From CAKUFA01 sp963618735 (GTDB lineage: Bacteria > Bacillota > Clostridia > Christensenellales > Aristaeellaceae): a stretch of 64,000 nucleotides of DNA. Below are positions 18,689-27,370 of the stretch, one piece after another. The translations under genes were made by a program, and so were the position numbers. The first letter of the stretch is position 1. The number at the start of each line of letters is the position of its first letter. Under the pieces are notes generated by a model, which worked only from the letters and a program-made list of their open reading frames with translations, had not been told where the DNA came from and did no database searches. The stretch covers positions 1 to 64,000 of the forward strand of contig CAVEUM010000012.1 in assembly GCA_963618735.1 (NCBI GenBank), given 5' to 3'.

Positions 18689-19981
18689 ATGAAAAAAGAT
18701 CTTAAGTCTCGTATTGTTTCCTACAGTGCAATCGCGTTGGCTGGCATTATGCTCGGCAGCGGCATTACCATGGCTACCCATCCCACCGCTCAGGCCGAAA
18801 CGGATACCACCACGACCACTACTTCTTCTGTGGTGACCAGCCCCTTCACCGCGGCAGTCAGCGCCGTAAGGGACAGCGTGGTTGGCATCAGCAACTACCA
18901 GACGGTTCGCTACAGCACCTACGGCAATGGCAGCAGCGGCCTGTTTGGTTATGGCTACGGCAATGGCTATGGCTACGGCAACGGTTATGGCAGCAGCCAG
19001 GAGCAGGAAGTGCTCTCCGCTACCGGTTCCGGCGTGGTCGTCGGTGAAGGCGGCTACGTGCTGACGAATTACCACGTGGTGGAAGACGCCAGCAGCCTGA
19101 AGGTCACTGTGGGTGATGATTCCTACGATGCAACGCTTGTTGCCTACGATGAGAACCTGGACATTGCCATTGTGCAGGCCTCTGACCTGAACCTGCCTGC
19201 GGTTGCCCTGGGCGACAGTGATACCCTGCAAGTCGGCGACTGGGCCATTTGCATCGGCAATCCCCTGGGTGAACAGTTTGCCGGCACGGTGACGGTTGGC
19301 ATCGTTTCCGCCCTGAACCGTGAAGTTTCTTCTTCCTCCACTGACAAGTACGGCCGTAAGGAAACCACGGTAAACTCCATGATTCAGACCGACGCAGCCA
19401 TTAACAGCGGCAACAGCGGCGGCGGCATGTTCAACACCAACGGTGAACTGATGGGCATCCCCACCTTGAAGTACACGGGCTCTGCTTACTCTGGCACCAC
19501 GGTTGACGGCATCGGCATGTGCATCCCGATCAACGCTGCAAAGCCCCTGATTGAAGAGGTTCTGTCCGGCAAGGTAACTTCCTCCAGCAGCTCCACTTCT
19601 TCCGGCAACAGCACCACCAGCATGACCATGAGCCGTGCTCGCATGGGCATTTCCAGCTCCACCATGAACACTTCTCATCCCGCTGTATCCAACGGTACCC
19701 TGCCCAACGGCGCCTACGTTGCTGCAGTTGAGGACAATGGCCCTGCCGCAAAGGCCGGCATGCAGGTTGGCGATATCATCGTGGATGTTGACGGCACTGT
19801 GATCACCTCCAGCACGCAGCTGCAGTCCGTGGTGTTCTCCCACTCTTCCGGCGACACCCTGACCGTGAAGGTCTACCGCGTGCCCGGTCTGGCCGACCTG
19901 GGCAGCAATGATGAGATTCCTGATGGCGAATACATCGACCTGACCGTCACCCTGGAAGTCATCGATGAGACCAATCAGTAA
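18689..19981 (+). CDS. htrA: HtrA/DegP-like membrane-anchored serine protease
   Basis: A 430-residue envelope protease-chaperone. An N-terminal membrane anchor (about 10-30) precedes a trypsin-like domain with catalytic His129 (TNYHVVED), Asp158 (ENLDIAIV) and Ser243 (SGNSGGGMF). One PDZ domain spans about 310-420 (GPAAKAGMQVGDIIVDVDG). A Gly/Tyr-rich stretch (about 86-101; FGYGYGNGYGYGNGYG) precedes the protease domain, and a Ser-rich linker (about 290-325) separates protease and PDZ. It is transcribed from its own promoter just downstream of the two-component operon and probably degrades misfolded envelope proteins. Confidence 0.95.
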   Translation: MKKDLKSRIVSYSAIALAGIMLGSGITMATHPTAQAETDTTTTTTSSVVTSPFTAAVSAVRDSVVGISNYQTVRYSTYGNGSSGLFGYGYGNGYGYGNGYGSSQEQEVLSATGSGVVVGEGGYVLTNYHVVEDASSLKVTVGDDSYDATLVAYDENLDIAIVQASDLNLPAVALGDSDTLQVGDWAICIGNPLGEQFAGTVTVGIVSALNREVSSSSTDKYGRKETTVNSMIQTDAAINSGNSGGGMFNTNGELMGIPTLKYTGSAYSGTTVDGIGMCIPINAAKPLIEEVLSGKVTSSSSSTSSGNSTTSMTMSRARMGISSSTMNTSHPAVSNGTLPNGAYVAAVEDNGPAAKAGMQVGDIIVDVDGTVITSSTQLQSVVFSHSSGDTLTVKVYRVPGLADLGSNDEIPDGEYIDLTVTLEVIDETNQ

Positions 19982-20001
19982 GATGCTGAATCCATAAATG
20001 A

Positions 20002-20044
20002 ACGCCCCGCACGGCTTGTCAGAAAGTCTTGCGGGGCGTCTTTC
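20002..20044 (+). terminator. Terminator of htrA
   Basis: ACGCCCCGCA and TGCGGGGCGT arms followed by CTTTC. Confidence 0.8.
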
Positions 20045-20100
20045 ATATAGAGCTTCTATGGACAGTCTTCTTCAAAGGAGACTGTCATGCTGGTGCGCTT

Positions 20101-20143
20101 ATCAAAAACGCACCGCCTGCGATCAAATGCAAGCGGTGCGTTC
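20101..20143 (-). terminator. Terminator of galK
   Basis: On the minus strand ACGCACCGC (20141-20133) pairs with GCGGTGCGT (20116-20108), followed by TTTTTGAT. A separate short hairpin (GACAGTC/GACTGTC, about 20061-20086) lies between the two opposing terminators and has no evident role. Confidence 0.85.
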
Positions 20144-20157
20144 TTTGATTCCGTTGA

Positions 20158-21438
20158 TTACAGGTCCAGCACGTTGGGACCCACAGGACGAATGTCCAGC
20201 ACATGGCAGCAATGGACGCCGAAAACGCCTTCCATGCAGGTAACGAAATGCTCCAACTCGCTCTGGGGAACGAAGTTCAGCGTGGTGCCGGCAAAGCCGC
20301 CGCCATGGACGCGCCATGCGCCCTTGTCTCTCAGCATGCTTTCTGCCAGCGCCAGTGCCAGGGACAGTCCCTGCTCATCGGGATGTGCGTACACATTCTG
20401 CAGATACATGAAGCTGGAACGACCGCTTGCGATGATCTCCTTGAAGAAGGTCTGCAGGTCATCATGCTCCAGAGCCGCTGCCTGTACGGGCACACGGTTG
20501 TTTTCCTGATAGAAGTGTATCGCGCGGAGAATGGCGCGATCGCTCACCTTACCATGGAGCGCGGGCAGTGCCTGCAGGAATTCTTCCACGCGGACACGGC
20601 GCAGATAATCCTCACCAAAGTAATTTGCAACAGAGCGCATCTCATTGGGGATGGCAGCATAATCATCCGTCAGGTCTGCATGGCTGCCGCCTGTGGCCAC
20701 AACCACCAGTGCATATCCGTGAGCAGCAAAGTCGAAGGACGTGGGGCGCACGTCCGGATCTTCCTGCTTGAAGTCCACAGCCACCAGTCCGCCGGCGGAA
20801 GACGCCATCTGATCCATCAGTCCGCTGGGCTTGCCAAAGTACACGTTTTCTGCATACTGGCTGATCTTGGCACGAGTCTTATAATCAATGGTCATGCCAT
20901 TGTAGAGATGATCCAGAATGGCGCAAACAAGCACTTCAAAGGCTGCGGAGGAGCTCAGGCCGCTGCCAGACGCAACGGTAGACGTCACCGTAGCATCGAA
21001 GCCGCCAATGTGATAGCCCATTTCCGCCATGCGTGCGGCAACACCGCGAATCAGTGCTGCGGTAGTGCCCTTTTCCTCTTCATGCACGGTCAAATCGGAC
21101 AAATCAAGAGTGATAGGTGCATAACCCTCACTGTTCAGGTGCACCAGCTTATCCTCACGGGGGCTGACAGCAGCCAATGTATCCAGGTTGACTGCAGCGG
21201 CCAGCACGCGGCCATGGTTATGATCCGTGTGGTTGCCGCCGATTTCTGTGCGGCCGGGAGCACTGATCAGTGCCACATCGCCTTCATAATTGAAGACTTC
21301 CTCATGGCGCTTGAGCATGCGAATATGGCGCGCCGTCTGGTCTACCAGCATACCGTCACGGTTACCGTAAAGGTGATTCAGCTGTTCCATAGCATGGGGC
21401 GTTTTCAACTTTCGGATCTTATCTGCATACTGACTCAT
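20158..21438 (-). CDS. galK: Galactokinase
   Basis: A 426-residue GHMP kinase that phosphorylates galactose at C1 using ATP, the entry step of the Leloir pathway. It has the galactokinase signature GRTEIGGNHTDHNHGRVLAA near residue 65, the ATP-binding GSGLSSSAAFEVL near 160, and GGGFAGTTLNF near the C-terminus. I start at the second ATG (21438) because GGACGGAGA is correctly spaced for it and only one base from the ATG at 21444. No galT or galE is in the window. Only 53 bp separate it from the binding-protein gene upstream, and no terminator lies between them. Confidence 0.94.
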   Translation of the reverse strand: MSQYADKIRKLKTPHAMEQLNHLYGNRDGMLVDQTARHIRMLKRHEEVFNYEGDVALISAPGRTEIGGNHTDHNHGRVLAAAVNLDTLAAVSPREDKLVHLNSEGYAPITLDLSDLTVHEEEKGTTAALIRGVAARMAEMGYHIGGFDATVTSTVASGSGLSSSAAFEVLVCAILDHLYNGMTIDYKTRAKISQYAENVYFGKPSGLMDQMASSAGGLVAVDFKQEDPDVRPTSFDFAAHGYALVVVATGGSHADLTDDYAAIPNEMRSVANYFGEDYLRRVRVEEFLQALPALHGKVSDRAILRAIHFYQENNRVPVQAAALEHDDLQTFFKEIIASGRSSFMYLQNVYAHPDEQGLSLALALAESMLRDKGAWRVHGGGFAGTTLNFVPQSELEHFVTCMEGVFGVHCCHVLDIRPVGPNVLDL

Positions 21439-21491
21439 GATCATTCTCCGTCCTTTTTTGCTATTCTCTCTTGCCTGCGCTGGGCATGGAA

Positions 21492-22985
21492 TTACTGAAT
21501 GGCTTCCTGCCAGATGGAGATTAGTTCATCCATCCCCTTTTCCTGCACGGTTTGGCAGAAGTTCTGCCACGTATCGTCATTCAAGGGAATGTCACCGGTC
21601 ACAAAGCGGGTCATGGTAATTTCCGCATAGGAACCCAAGTCTGCCTGAATGGCACTGACCCGTTCGCTTTGGGTTTTATTCATCGTTACCAGCGGCATGG
21701 GCTGAACAGAAATCTCTTTCAGCTTGGCCAACTGAGTAATGATCGTTTTGGTTTCCTTCTGGTCAAAGGCCAGCTGGAAGGACACAGAGGAAAATCCGGG
21801 CTGCGTGCCGCCATCCGCGATGGTCTTATCCGGCAGGACGCTGGATGTCACTTCCTCATTGGAAGGGATCCAGTTCCAGGTACCATCGCTGTTGAACTGA
21901 TAGTCCACACCTTCCTCGCCCGCCTGAACCAAATGGCAGCCTTCCTCCGTGTACAGGTAGTCAATCCAGGAAAGCACCGTGCCGGGATTTTCACAGGCAG
22001 AGGTGACCGCAAAGGTGCCGCGCACTACATCGCCCAGAAGATCACGGTACACCTGCTCTCCATTATAGGTCAGCGGCATCAGCAGCTCATATTGGCTCAA
22101 TGCGCTGCTGGGGGTCAGGGACAATGGCGTGGGTGCCAGCATGACACCATAGGTGATGTCCGCATCAGAATCCGTGATTGCACGAAGAGAATCCGCCGTG
22201 GTGAAGCCGTTGGTATCCAGCAGTCCCTCTTCCCACAGCTCATGGAGCCAGGTCAGGAACGCACGGTTTTCATCCTTGGTCAGGGTTGTCTGCACCTGAC
22301 CATTCTCATCCACGTACAGGTTGTAGTCATCCGACACCAGGCCGAAAGCGTGACCCAGGAACCGCAGATCCCACATGCTGAGGAACTCCAGCGGCACCTC
22401 GTCCTTCTTGCCGTTGCCATTAGGATCGCCATCGCGGAAAGCACGAAGAACCTCGGTCAGCTCATCGGCCGTGGTGGGCACTTCCAGTCCCAGCTTATCC
22501 AGCCAGGAGCGGTTAATCCACATGGCGTTGTTGTTCTGCAATTCATTAATCAGCGGCAGTGCGACAATCGCGCCGTCAGGCATGGAAATTGCTTTTTCCC
22601 AATCCGGATGCTCCTGAAGCAGAGCATACAGATTCGGCATGTATTCTTCCAAATAAGGGCGCAGGTCAATCAGCTTGCCCGCTTCATAAAGCTCCAGGGT
22701 TTCGGTAGGGGTCAGCTCCGCCTTGAACAGGGCATCCGGCAGTTCCGTTTCCCCGCTTAGCATAGCAGCTTTGGCTTTTGTCCAGTCTGCCAGCTCCGTA
22801 TACTGAGTCGTGGACACTGTAACGCCCGTCCGCTCCTGCATGGCCGTAAAAAAATAATTGGTGCTCCAGTCGTGGGTCGTGGAGCTACCGCCATCATACC
22901 CTGCCAGAGAAAACTCCTCTGCCAACGCAGATGTTACAGAAAAACATAAGAGAACAGCCAGCAGCATTGCCAGGCATCTGCGCAT
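21492..22985 (-). CDS. Extracellular solute-binding protein (sugar-type ABC transporter)
   Basis: A 497-residue family-1-type solute-binding protein, likely for a carbohydrate. It has a Sec signal peptide ending in TSALA. The body shows LTEVLRAFRDGDPNGNGKKDEVP, a family-typical segment of the large sugar-binding proteins in Clostridia. There is no lipobox cysteine at the cleavage site, which is unusual for a Gram-positive binding protein. No permease or ATPase gene is adjacent. GGAGGATGACAAA precedes the ATG at 22985. Probable cotranscription with galK suggests a galactose-containing ligand, but that is inference. Confidence 0.85.
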   Translation of the reverse strand: MRRCLAMLLAVLLCFSVTSALAEEFSLAGYDGGSSTTHDWSTNYFFTAMQERTGVTVSTTQYTELADWTKAKAAMLSGETELPDALFKAELTPTETLELYEAGKLIDLRPYLEEYMPNLYALLQEHPDWEKAISMPDGAIVALPLINELQNNNAMWINRSWLDKLGLEVPTTADELTEVLRAFRDGDPNGNGKKDEVPLEFLSMWDLRFLGHAFGLVSDDYNLYVDENGQVQTTLTKDENRAFLTWLHELWEEGLLDTNGFTTADSLRAITDSDADITYGVMLAPTPLSLTPSSALSQYELLMPLTYNGEQVYRDLLGDVVRGTFAVTSACENPGTVLSWIDYLYTEEGCHLVQAGEEGVDYQFNSDGTWNWIPSNEEVTSSVLPDKTIADGGTQPGFSSVSFQLAFDQKETKTIITQLAKLKEISVQPMPLVTMNKTQSERVSAIQADLGSYAEITMTRFVTGDIPLNDDTWQNFCQTVQEKGMDELISIWQEAIQ

Positions 22986-23018
22986 TTTGTCATCCTCCGT
23001 AGGAAAATTTCTATTCCT

Positions 23019-23046
23019 ATTATATCGCTTTCTTTCAAATTTGAAA
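23019..23046 (-). promoter_or_regulatory. Promoter of the solute-binding protein gene
   Basis: Minus-strand -35 TTTCAA (23046-23041), 16-bp spacer, -10 TATAAT (23024-23019). Confidence 0.6.
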
Positions 23047-23204
23047 AGCACAATTTTTCCACCATTCTGTATGCGTTGGGAAAATCAGCTTGATTCATGC
23101 ATTTTTATTGAAGCATGATGCACACAGTTGATGAATGATGACTTTTGAGCCGTTTTTCAGGCTATATTTGCCAGATAGCAACAAGAAACTTGCAGGATTT
23201 TTTC

Positions 23205-23972
23205 TTATTGGCAATACAGGCTGATAAACTGCCGGATCATTTCATCCCAGTAGCCCCACTCATGCGTGGCATCTTTTTTCTCCTGAGAAGTTACGTCCCA
23301 GCCGCACTGCTTCAGTGCCGGAACAAACCGCTGGTACTGGCTGTAGAGGAAATCCGCCGTGCCGCTGGTCACAAACAGCTTCGGCTTTTTCGGTGCGTCC
23401 GCATGCTTTTTCATTAATGAAAACAGGTCTGCATCCGAGCCTTTAACACTGGAAGGGTCTGCAAACAAGCGCGACAGCTGTGTTCCCCGACGTTCCTCCT
23501 CAACGGCTGCGGCCATATCGACCATGCCTGAAAAGCACCCTGCCGCCGCGAAACGCTCAGGATACGTCAGAGCCAGCTTCATGGCGCCGTAGCCGCCCAT
23601 GGAGAGCCCTGCCACAAAGGTGTCTTCCGGACGGTTGGAAAGATGGAAGAATCGATGCATCAGCTGCGGCAATTCCTCCGACACATAGTCCCAGTAGCGT
23701 TCGCCATTCGCTTCATTCAGGTAGAAGGAATGGTTCACTGCAGGCATAATCACTGCCAGGCCGCAATTCGCCGCATACCGTTCAATATTCGTGCGGCGCA
23801 TCCAGATCGTATGATCATCGCTATAGCCATGAAGCAGATACAGCACCTTCGGCTGTGCTGATTTTCCCGCGGCATCCAAACCGATGCCCTGATTTTCTTC
23901 GGGGATAATCACGTTGACCGTCGATGCCACATTCAGCGTCTTTGAAAAAAAGTGTGCTTCAAAGAAAGCCAT
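23205..23972 (-). CDS. Alpha/beta-hydrolase esterase (EstA/esterase D type)
   Basis: A 255-residue cytoplasmic esterase of the tributyrin esterase/S-formylglutathione hydrolase family. The nucleophile elbow is GLSMGGYGA near residue 125. LLHGYSDDHTIWMRRTNIERY and a C-terminal HEWGYWDE His region complete the active site. AAGGAGAAG precedes the ATG at 23972; the ORF extends further but into the promoter. It has its own promoter at 24006-24034. The natural substrate cannot be told from sequence, but acyl or acetyl esters of sugars are common for such clostridial enzymes. Confidence 0.88.
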   Translation of the reverse strand: MAFFEAHFFSKTLNVASTVNVIIPEENQGIGLDAAGKSAQPKVLYLLHGYSDDHTIWMRRTNIERYAANCGLAVIMPAVNHSFYLNEANGERYWDYVSEELPQLMHRFFHLSNRPEDTFVAGLSMGGYGAMKLALTYPERFAAAGCFSGMVDMAAAVEEERRGTQLSRLFADPSSVKGSDADLFSLMKKHADAPKKPKLFVTSGTADFLYSQYQRFVPALKQCGWDVTSQEKKDATHEWGYWDEMIRQFISLYCQ

Positions 23973-24005
23973 ATTCTTCTTCTCCTTCCGCGTTAACTTA
24001 TTGAA

Positions 24006-24034
24006 AGTATAGGCCATGCGTTCCTCGATGTCAA
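24006..24034 (-). promoter_or_regulatory. Promoter of the esterase gene
   Basis: Minus-strand -35 TTGACA (24034-24029), 17-bp spacer, -10 TATACT (24011-24006). Confidence 0.85.
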
Positions 24035-24040
24035 GTACGC

Positions 24041-24087
24041 AAAAAGCCGTGAGGGAAAAGTGATCTTCACGCTTTTCCCCCACGGCT
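24041..24087 (-). terminator. Terminator of the CBS/CorC membrane protein gene
   Basis: On the minus strand AGCCGTG pairs with CACGGCT, with an inner GGGAAAAG/CTTTTCCC extension, followed by TTTTT. Confidence 0.88.
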
Positions 24088-24091
24088 CGCT

Positions 24092-25456
24092 TTATTCATC
24101 TGCAGGCTTTTCTTCCTCATCAGATTCATCGGCCTTGATGATCTTGCTGACCAGTGCCGTTTCCACACGGTGTTCTTCCATTTTCTCCACCTTGATGTGA
24201 AGGCCGTCCACGTCAACCTCCGGCTGACTTCCATCCTCGGGGATGGTGGTAAACTGGCTGAAAACCAGGCCGCCCAGGGTGTCGTAATCCTCATCGAGAG
24301 GAAGCTCCACATCCAGGGTTTCCGCCACATCCTCCAGCCCAGCTGAGCCGGTGATACGCCACAAGTTTTCTCCAATTTTTGTGATGTCTGCCATAACCTG
24401 CGGGTCAAACTCGTCGTATATGTTGCCAACAATTTCTTCCAGCAGATCTTCCATGGTCACAACGCCGCTCATGCCGCCATACTCATCTACCACGACTGCC
24501 ATGTGAATCTTTTTCTTTTGCATGTCGCGGAAAAGAACGTCCGCCTGAACCGTTTCAGGCACAAAGTAGGCAGGGCGGATGATCTCCCGCAAGGGGCGCG
24601 GCGACGGCTTGCGCTGCTCCAGCAGGTAATTGCGGGTGCTCAGGACGCCGACGATATCATCCATGTCCTCATCGTAGACTGGGAAGCGGCTCAATCCTGT
24701 GTCCATAATGGTTCTGATGACTTCCTCCGGGCTTTCCTCCACCCAGATGCTGGTCACATCGGTGCGGTGCGTCATCACATCTTCAGCAGAATGATTGTTG
24801 AACTCAAAAATGTTCTCAATCATTTCCTTTTCAGCCTCTTCAATGGTGCCGCTTTCGCCGCCTATATCCACCATCATGCGAATTTCTTCCTCGGTGACTT
24901 CCTCCGGCCGTGCATTCGGGTCAATGCCGATGAGGCGAAGCACGCCGTTGGTTGTCTTCTTCATCAGCCACACAAAAGGCTTGAAGATCTTTTCCAGCAC
25001 ATTCAGCACACCGCAGGTGAATTTTGCCGTTTTTTCAGGATGCTGAAGTGCAATTTTTCGCGGGACATAGCCGCCCAGCACCAGCGTGAAGAACGCCAGC
25101 ACAAGGGTAATCAGCACTGTGCTGATGGCCTCCAGCGTGCTTTTGTCCATGGTGGCGCCCCACGTAATGAACAGCGCCGTCAGGCGGGAAGAAAAGTGTG
25201 TCGCGGCGAAAGCACTGCCCAGGAACGTCACCAGGGTAATGCACACCTGCACGGTAGCCAGGTACTGGTCCGGTTCTTCCGCGAGCTTCAAAAGATTCGC
25301 GGCCGAATCATCACCGTCATCAACTTCATGCCGCAGCTTTCCATCGTTGAGGGACATGACGGCAACCTGCATGGCTGCCAGAAATCCACTGATCAAGATC
25401 AGTACAAGCTGCAGCAGTAGCGGACCTCCCAGGGGGTCGGATGACAAAAAAATCAC
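24092..25456 (-). CDS. CNNM/CBS-domain membrane protein (hemolysin C/CorC family)
   Basis: A protein of about 454 residues with a DUF21/CNNM transmembrane domain (about 1-190), two CBS domains (about 205-335, TDVTSIWVEE and MAVVVDEYGGMSGVVTMEDLLEEIVG) and a CorC_HlyC domain (about 350-435; DYDTLGGLV). The family is linked to magnesium and cobalt efflux or tolerance; the hemolysin name is historical. The ORF opens with GTG at 25456 directly abutting AAGGA. A TTG at 25447 has better spacing and may be the true start. Confidence 0.9.
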   Translation of the reverse strand: MIFLSSDPLGGPLLLQLVLILISGFLAAMQVAVMSLNDGKLRHEVDDGDDSAANLLKLAEEPDQYLATVQVCITLVTFLGSAFAATHFSSRLTALFITWGATMDKSTLEAISTVLITLVLAFFTLVLGGYVPRKIALQHPEKTAKFTCGVLNVLEKIFKPFVWLMKKTTNGVLRLIGIDPNARPEEVTEEEIRMMVDIGGESGTIEEAEKEMIENIFEFNNHSAEDVMTHRTDVTSIWVEESPEEVIRTIMDTGLSRFPVYDEDMDDIVGVLSTRNYLLEQRKPSPRPLREIIRPAYFVPETVQADVLFRDMQKKKIHMAVVVDEYGGMSGVVTMEDLLEEIVGNIYDEFDPQVMADITKIGENLWRITGSAGLEDVAETLDVELPLDEDYDTLGGLVFSQFTTIPEDGSQPEVDVDGLHIKVEKMEEHRVETALVSKIIKADESDEEEKPADE

Positions 25457-25535
25457 TCCTTAATGATTGATCAATCGTAATGCCATATGCCCATTCATAC
25501 GGCACGCATGAAGCAATCAATGCTTCACCAGGATA

Positions 25536-25563
25536 AGTATATCATAATTATTACCAAAATCAA
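25536..25563 (-). promoter_or_regulatory. Promoter of the CNNM/CBS gene
   Basis: Minus-strand -35 TTGATT (25563-25558), 16-bp spacer, -10 TATACT (25541-25536). A GAAGCA/TGCTTC hairpin lies in the leader. Confidence 0.7.
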
Positions 25564-25595
25564 GGGTTGGAAATGCGGAAAGACCTTCCGCAACG

Positions 25596-25632
25596 AAAAA
25601 AAGGCTGCAGAAAGCGTTTGCTTTCCGCAGCC
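25596..25632 (-). terminator. Terminator of the 25648-27135 gene
   Basis: The minus strand GGCTGCGGAAAGC pairs with GCTTTCTGCAGCC (one bulge) and is followed by TTTTTTT. Confidence 0.92.
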
Positions 25633-25647
25633 ACAGGCTAAAAGCCT

Positions 25648-27135
25648 TTATTCCTCACTGCTGCCGACCAGCAGTTTCAGAACACTTTCAGGCAGATTCT
25701 GCATGAACACAATCAGATTGGTCGTAACAGAATTCTGAACATCCGTCATGTAGGTGTCCAGCTCGTCTTCCGTCATGGTGAAGGGATGAGTGGCGTCGCT
25801 CGCGTCAATGTCTGCAGCGGCATCCCCCGTGGTCTTTTCCACCTGCATGGTCACCATAGGATCATTGCTGTTGCCGTTCAGATACAGGGAAACCGTCTTT
25901 GTTGCGGCAGCATCCTTGCCATCGAAGGAAGCGGACTGCTGCACCCTGGCACTCAGGCTCATGCGGCTTGCGTCCGTGCCATCATTGGAAACGGCCACCG
26001 TGTAGGTCACATCAGAGGACGCCTCGGTATCACCGTAGTCCTTGGTGCCGTCCGCTGTAAAGCTGAAGAGCTCATACAGCGTGCCGTCTGCCTGCACAAG
26101 CGTCAGCGCTGCGGCAAAGGAAACCGCCTTTTCCGTATCCGACAGCCAATCGATGGAGAAAACCATCTGCTCTTTTTCGCCGGCAGAATTGGTATTCGTC
26201 AGCGTGCAGCCGGCGAAATGACCCACGCCGTCAACGGCGCCAAGGCGGTTATAGGTGATTTCGATGGGCATAACGTCAGCGTCGCCATTCTTAGGTTCAG
26301 CGGAAACTTCCACATGAACGGTCTCGCCGGCTTCGTTCTGCATCATGGTCACCTGTAAATCATCGTAATGAGACAGTGCTTCTCCCACCTTTTCAGGCGC
26401 CTTCGTAAAGAACTCTTCCTCGGTAACCTCCTGGTCACCAAAGCTATAGGTCGCGTTCAACTCCCGCAGGAAAGCCATCATGGACTCATTGGTGTACACT
26501 GCGTTCATGAAAACACTCAGTGCGTCCTTGCAGTCTTCTGCCGTAATTGCGAACGTGGTCTTCGTGGCGGCAGCATCATGATCCTTGCTCTGCTCCGTAA
26601 CCGCTTCTGTGGTAACGGTAGAAGCGATGCGTCCCACAACCTCAGCAACCTTATCCGTATCGAAGGAGAAGTTGGCGGTAGCGCTCGTCAGCAGAGACTC
26701 CAGGTTGCTGAAGTCCGTGAAGTTCGTGTCAGCCTGGGCGCTCATCTCCTCTGTGTAGGCAGAAACCAGCGTCTGCAGTTCGTCCATGGTAAAAACAACA
26801 GGATGATCCAGCATCGAGGTAGCCAGATACAAGGTATCATCCTTTACCTGGACATCCGCTGTCAGCACCTTCGTGCCGCTCAGGTTCACGGAAAGGCCGC
26901 TGACCTCGCCTTCGTTGCCAGCGCGCTTGAAGTTCAGGGACAGTGCGCTCAGCAGGTCGCCTGCCGCGGTGGCGTAAGTGTCATTCAGCGGCAGATTGCC
27001 AGGGGTAAAGGTCACATCCGTGTAGGTTGTCCGACCAGCGGCCAAGCTCATGACTTCATTAGGAGATGCTGCCAGGCTCATCGTGGGAAGAACCAGCATC
27101 ACGATAGCCAGAAGCACAGATAACAGTTTGCGCAT
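25648..27135 (-). CDS. Secreted protein of unknown function
   Basis: A 495-residue protein with a signal peptide (MRKLLSVLLAIVMLVLPTMS, cleavage near LAA). I do not recognise a family. The mature part is rich in Thr, Ala, Asp and Val, with alternating strand-like segments and almost no cysteine. Recurring phrases such as KVLTADVQVKDDTLYLATS and MSLSARVQQSASF suggest repeated beta modules like those of LolA/LppX-type or substrate-holding lipoproteins, but without a lipobox. It is transcribed alone, with its own promoter and a strong terminator. GGAGG precedes the chosen ATG. Confidence 0.6.
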   Translation of the reverse strand: MRKLLSVLLAIVMLVLPTMSLAASPNEVMSLAAGRTTYTDVTFTPGNLPLNDTYATAAGDLLSALSLNFKRAGNEGEVSGLSVNLSGTKVLTADVQVKDDTLYLATSMLDHPVVFTMDELQTLVSAYTEEMSAQADTNFTDFSNLESLLTSATANFSFDTDKVAEVVGRIASTVTTEAVTEQSKDHDAAATKTTFAITAEDCKDALSVFMNAVYTNESMMAFLRELNATYSFGDQEVTEEEFFTKAPEKVGEALSHYDDLQVTMMQNEAGETVHVEVSAEPKNGDADVMPIEITYNRLGAVDGVGHFAGCTLTNTNSAGEKEQMVFSIDWLSDTEKAVSFAAALTLVQADGTLYELFSFTADGTKDYGDTEASSDVTYTVAVSNDGTDASRMSLSARVQQSASFDGKDAAATKTVSLYLNGNSNDPMVTMQVEKTTGDAAADIDASDATHPFTMTEDELDTYMTDVQNSVTTNLIVFMQNLPESVLKLLVGSSEE

Positions 27136-27172
27136 TGCGTTTTCCTCCATCAAAAAATAGAAACCTGTCTGC

Positions 27173-27202
27173 ATTATACAAAATTCGTCTTTCATCCGTC
27201 AA
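27173..27202 (-). promoter_or_regulatory. Promoter of the 25648-27135 gene
   Basis: Minus-strand -35 TTGACG (27202-27197), 18-bp spacer, -10 TATAAT (27178-27173). Confidence 0.8.
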
Positions 27203-27290
27203 CATTGCAATTGTAAATCTTCATGCATTTCTGCATTTTTGTCATTTTGGAAAGTTTTCCGCACTTTTTGTACATTTTCTTGCGGATTTC

Positions 27291-27319
27291 TTCCATTTCA
27301 TAAAAAAGTGTGCTATACT
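27291..27319 (+). promoter_or_regulatory. Probable promoter of the GlpA-like operon
   Basis: The -10 TATACT is at 27314-27319 with a poor -35 (TTCCAT, 27291) at 17 bp, which suggests activator dependence. A small CCGGG/CCCGG hairpin lies in the leader. Confidence 0.5.
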
Positions 27320-27370
27320 AACTGGTAGACAAAGCCGGGGCTTAACCCGGTAACAGGGGAGGAATTCTCT

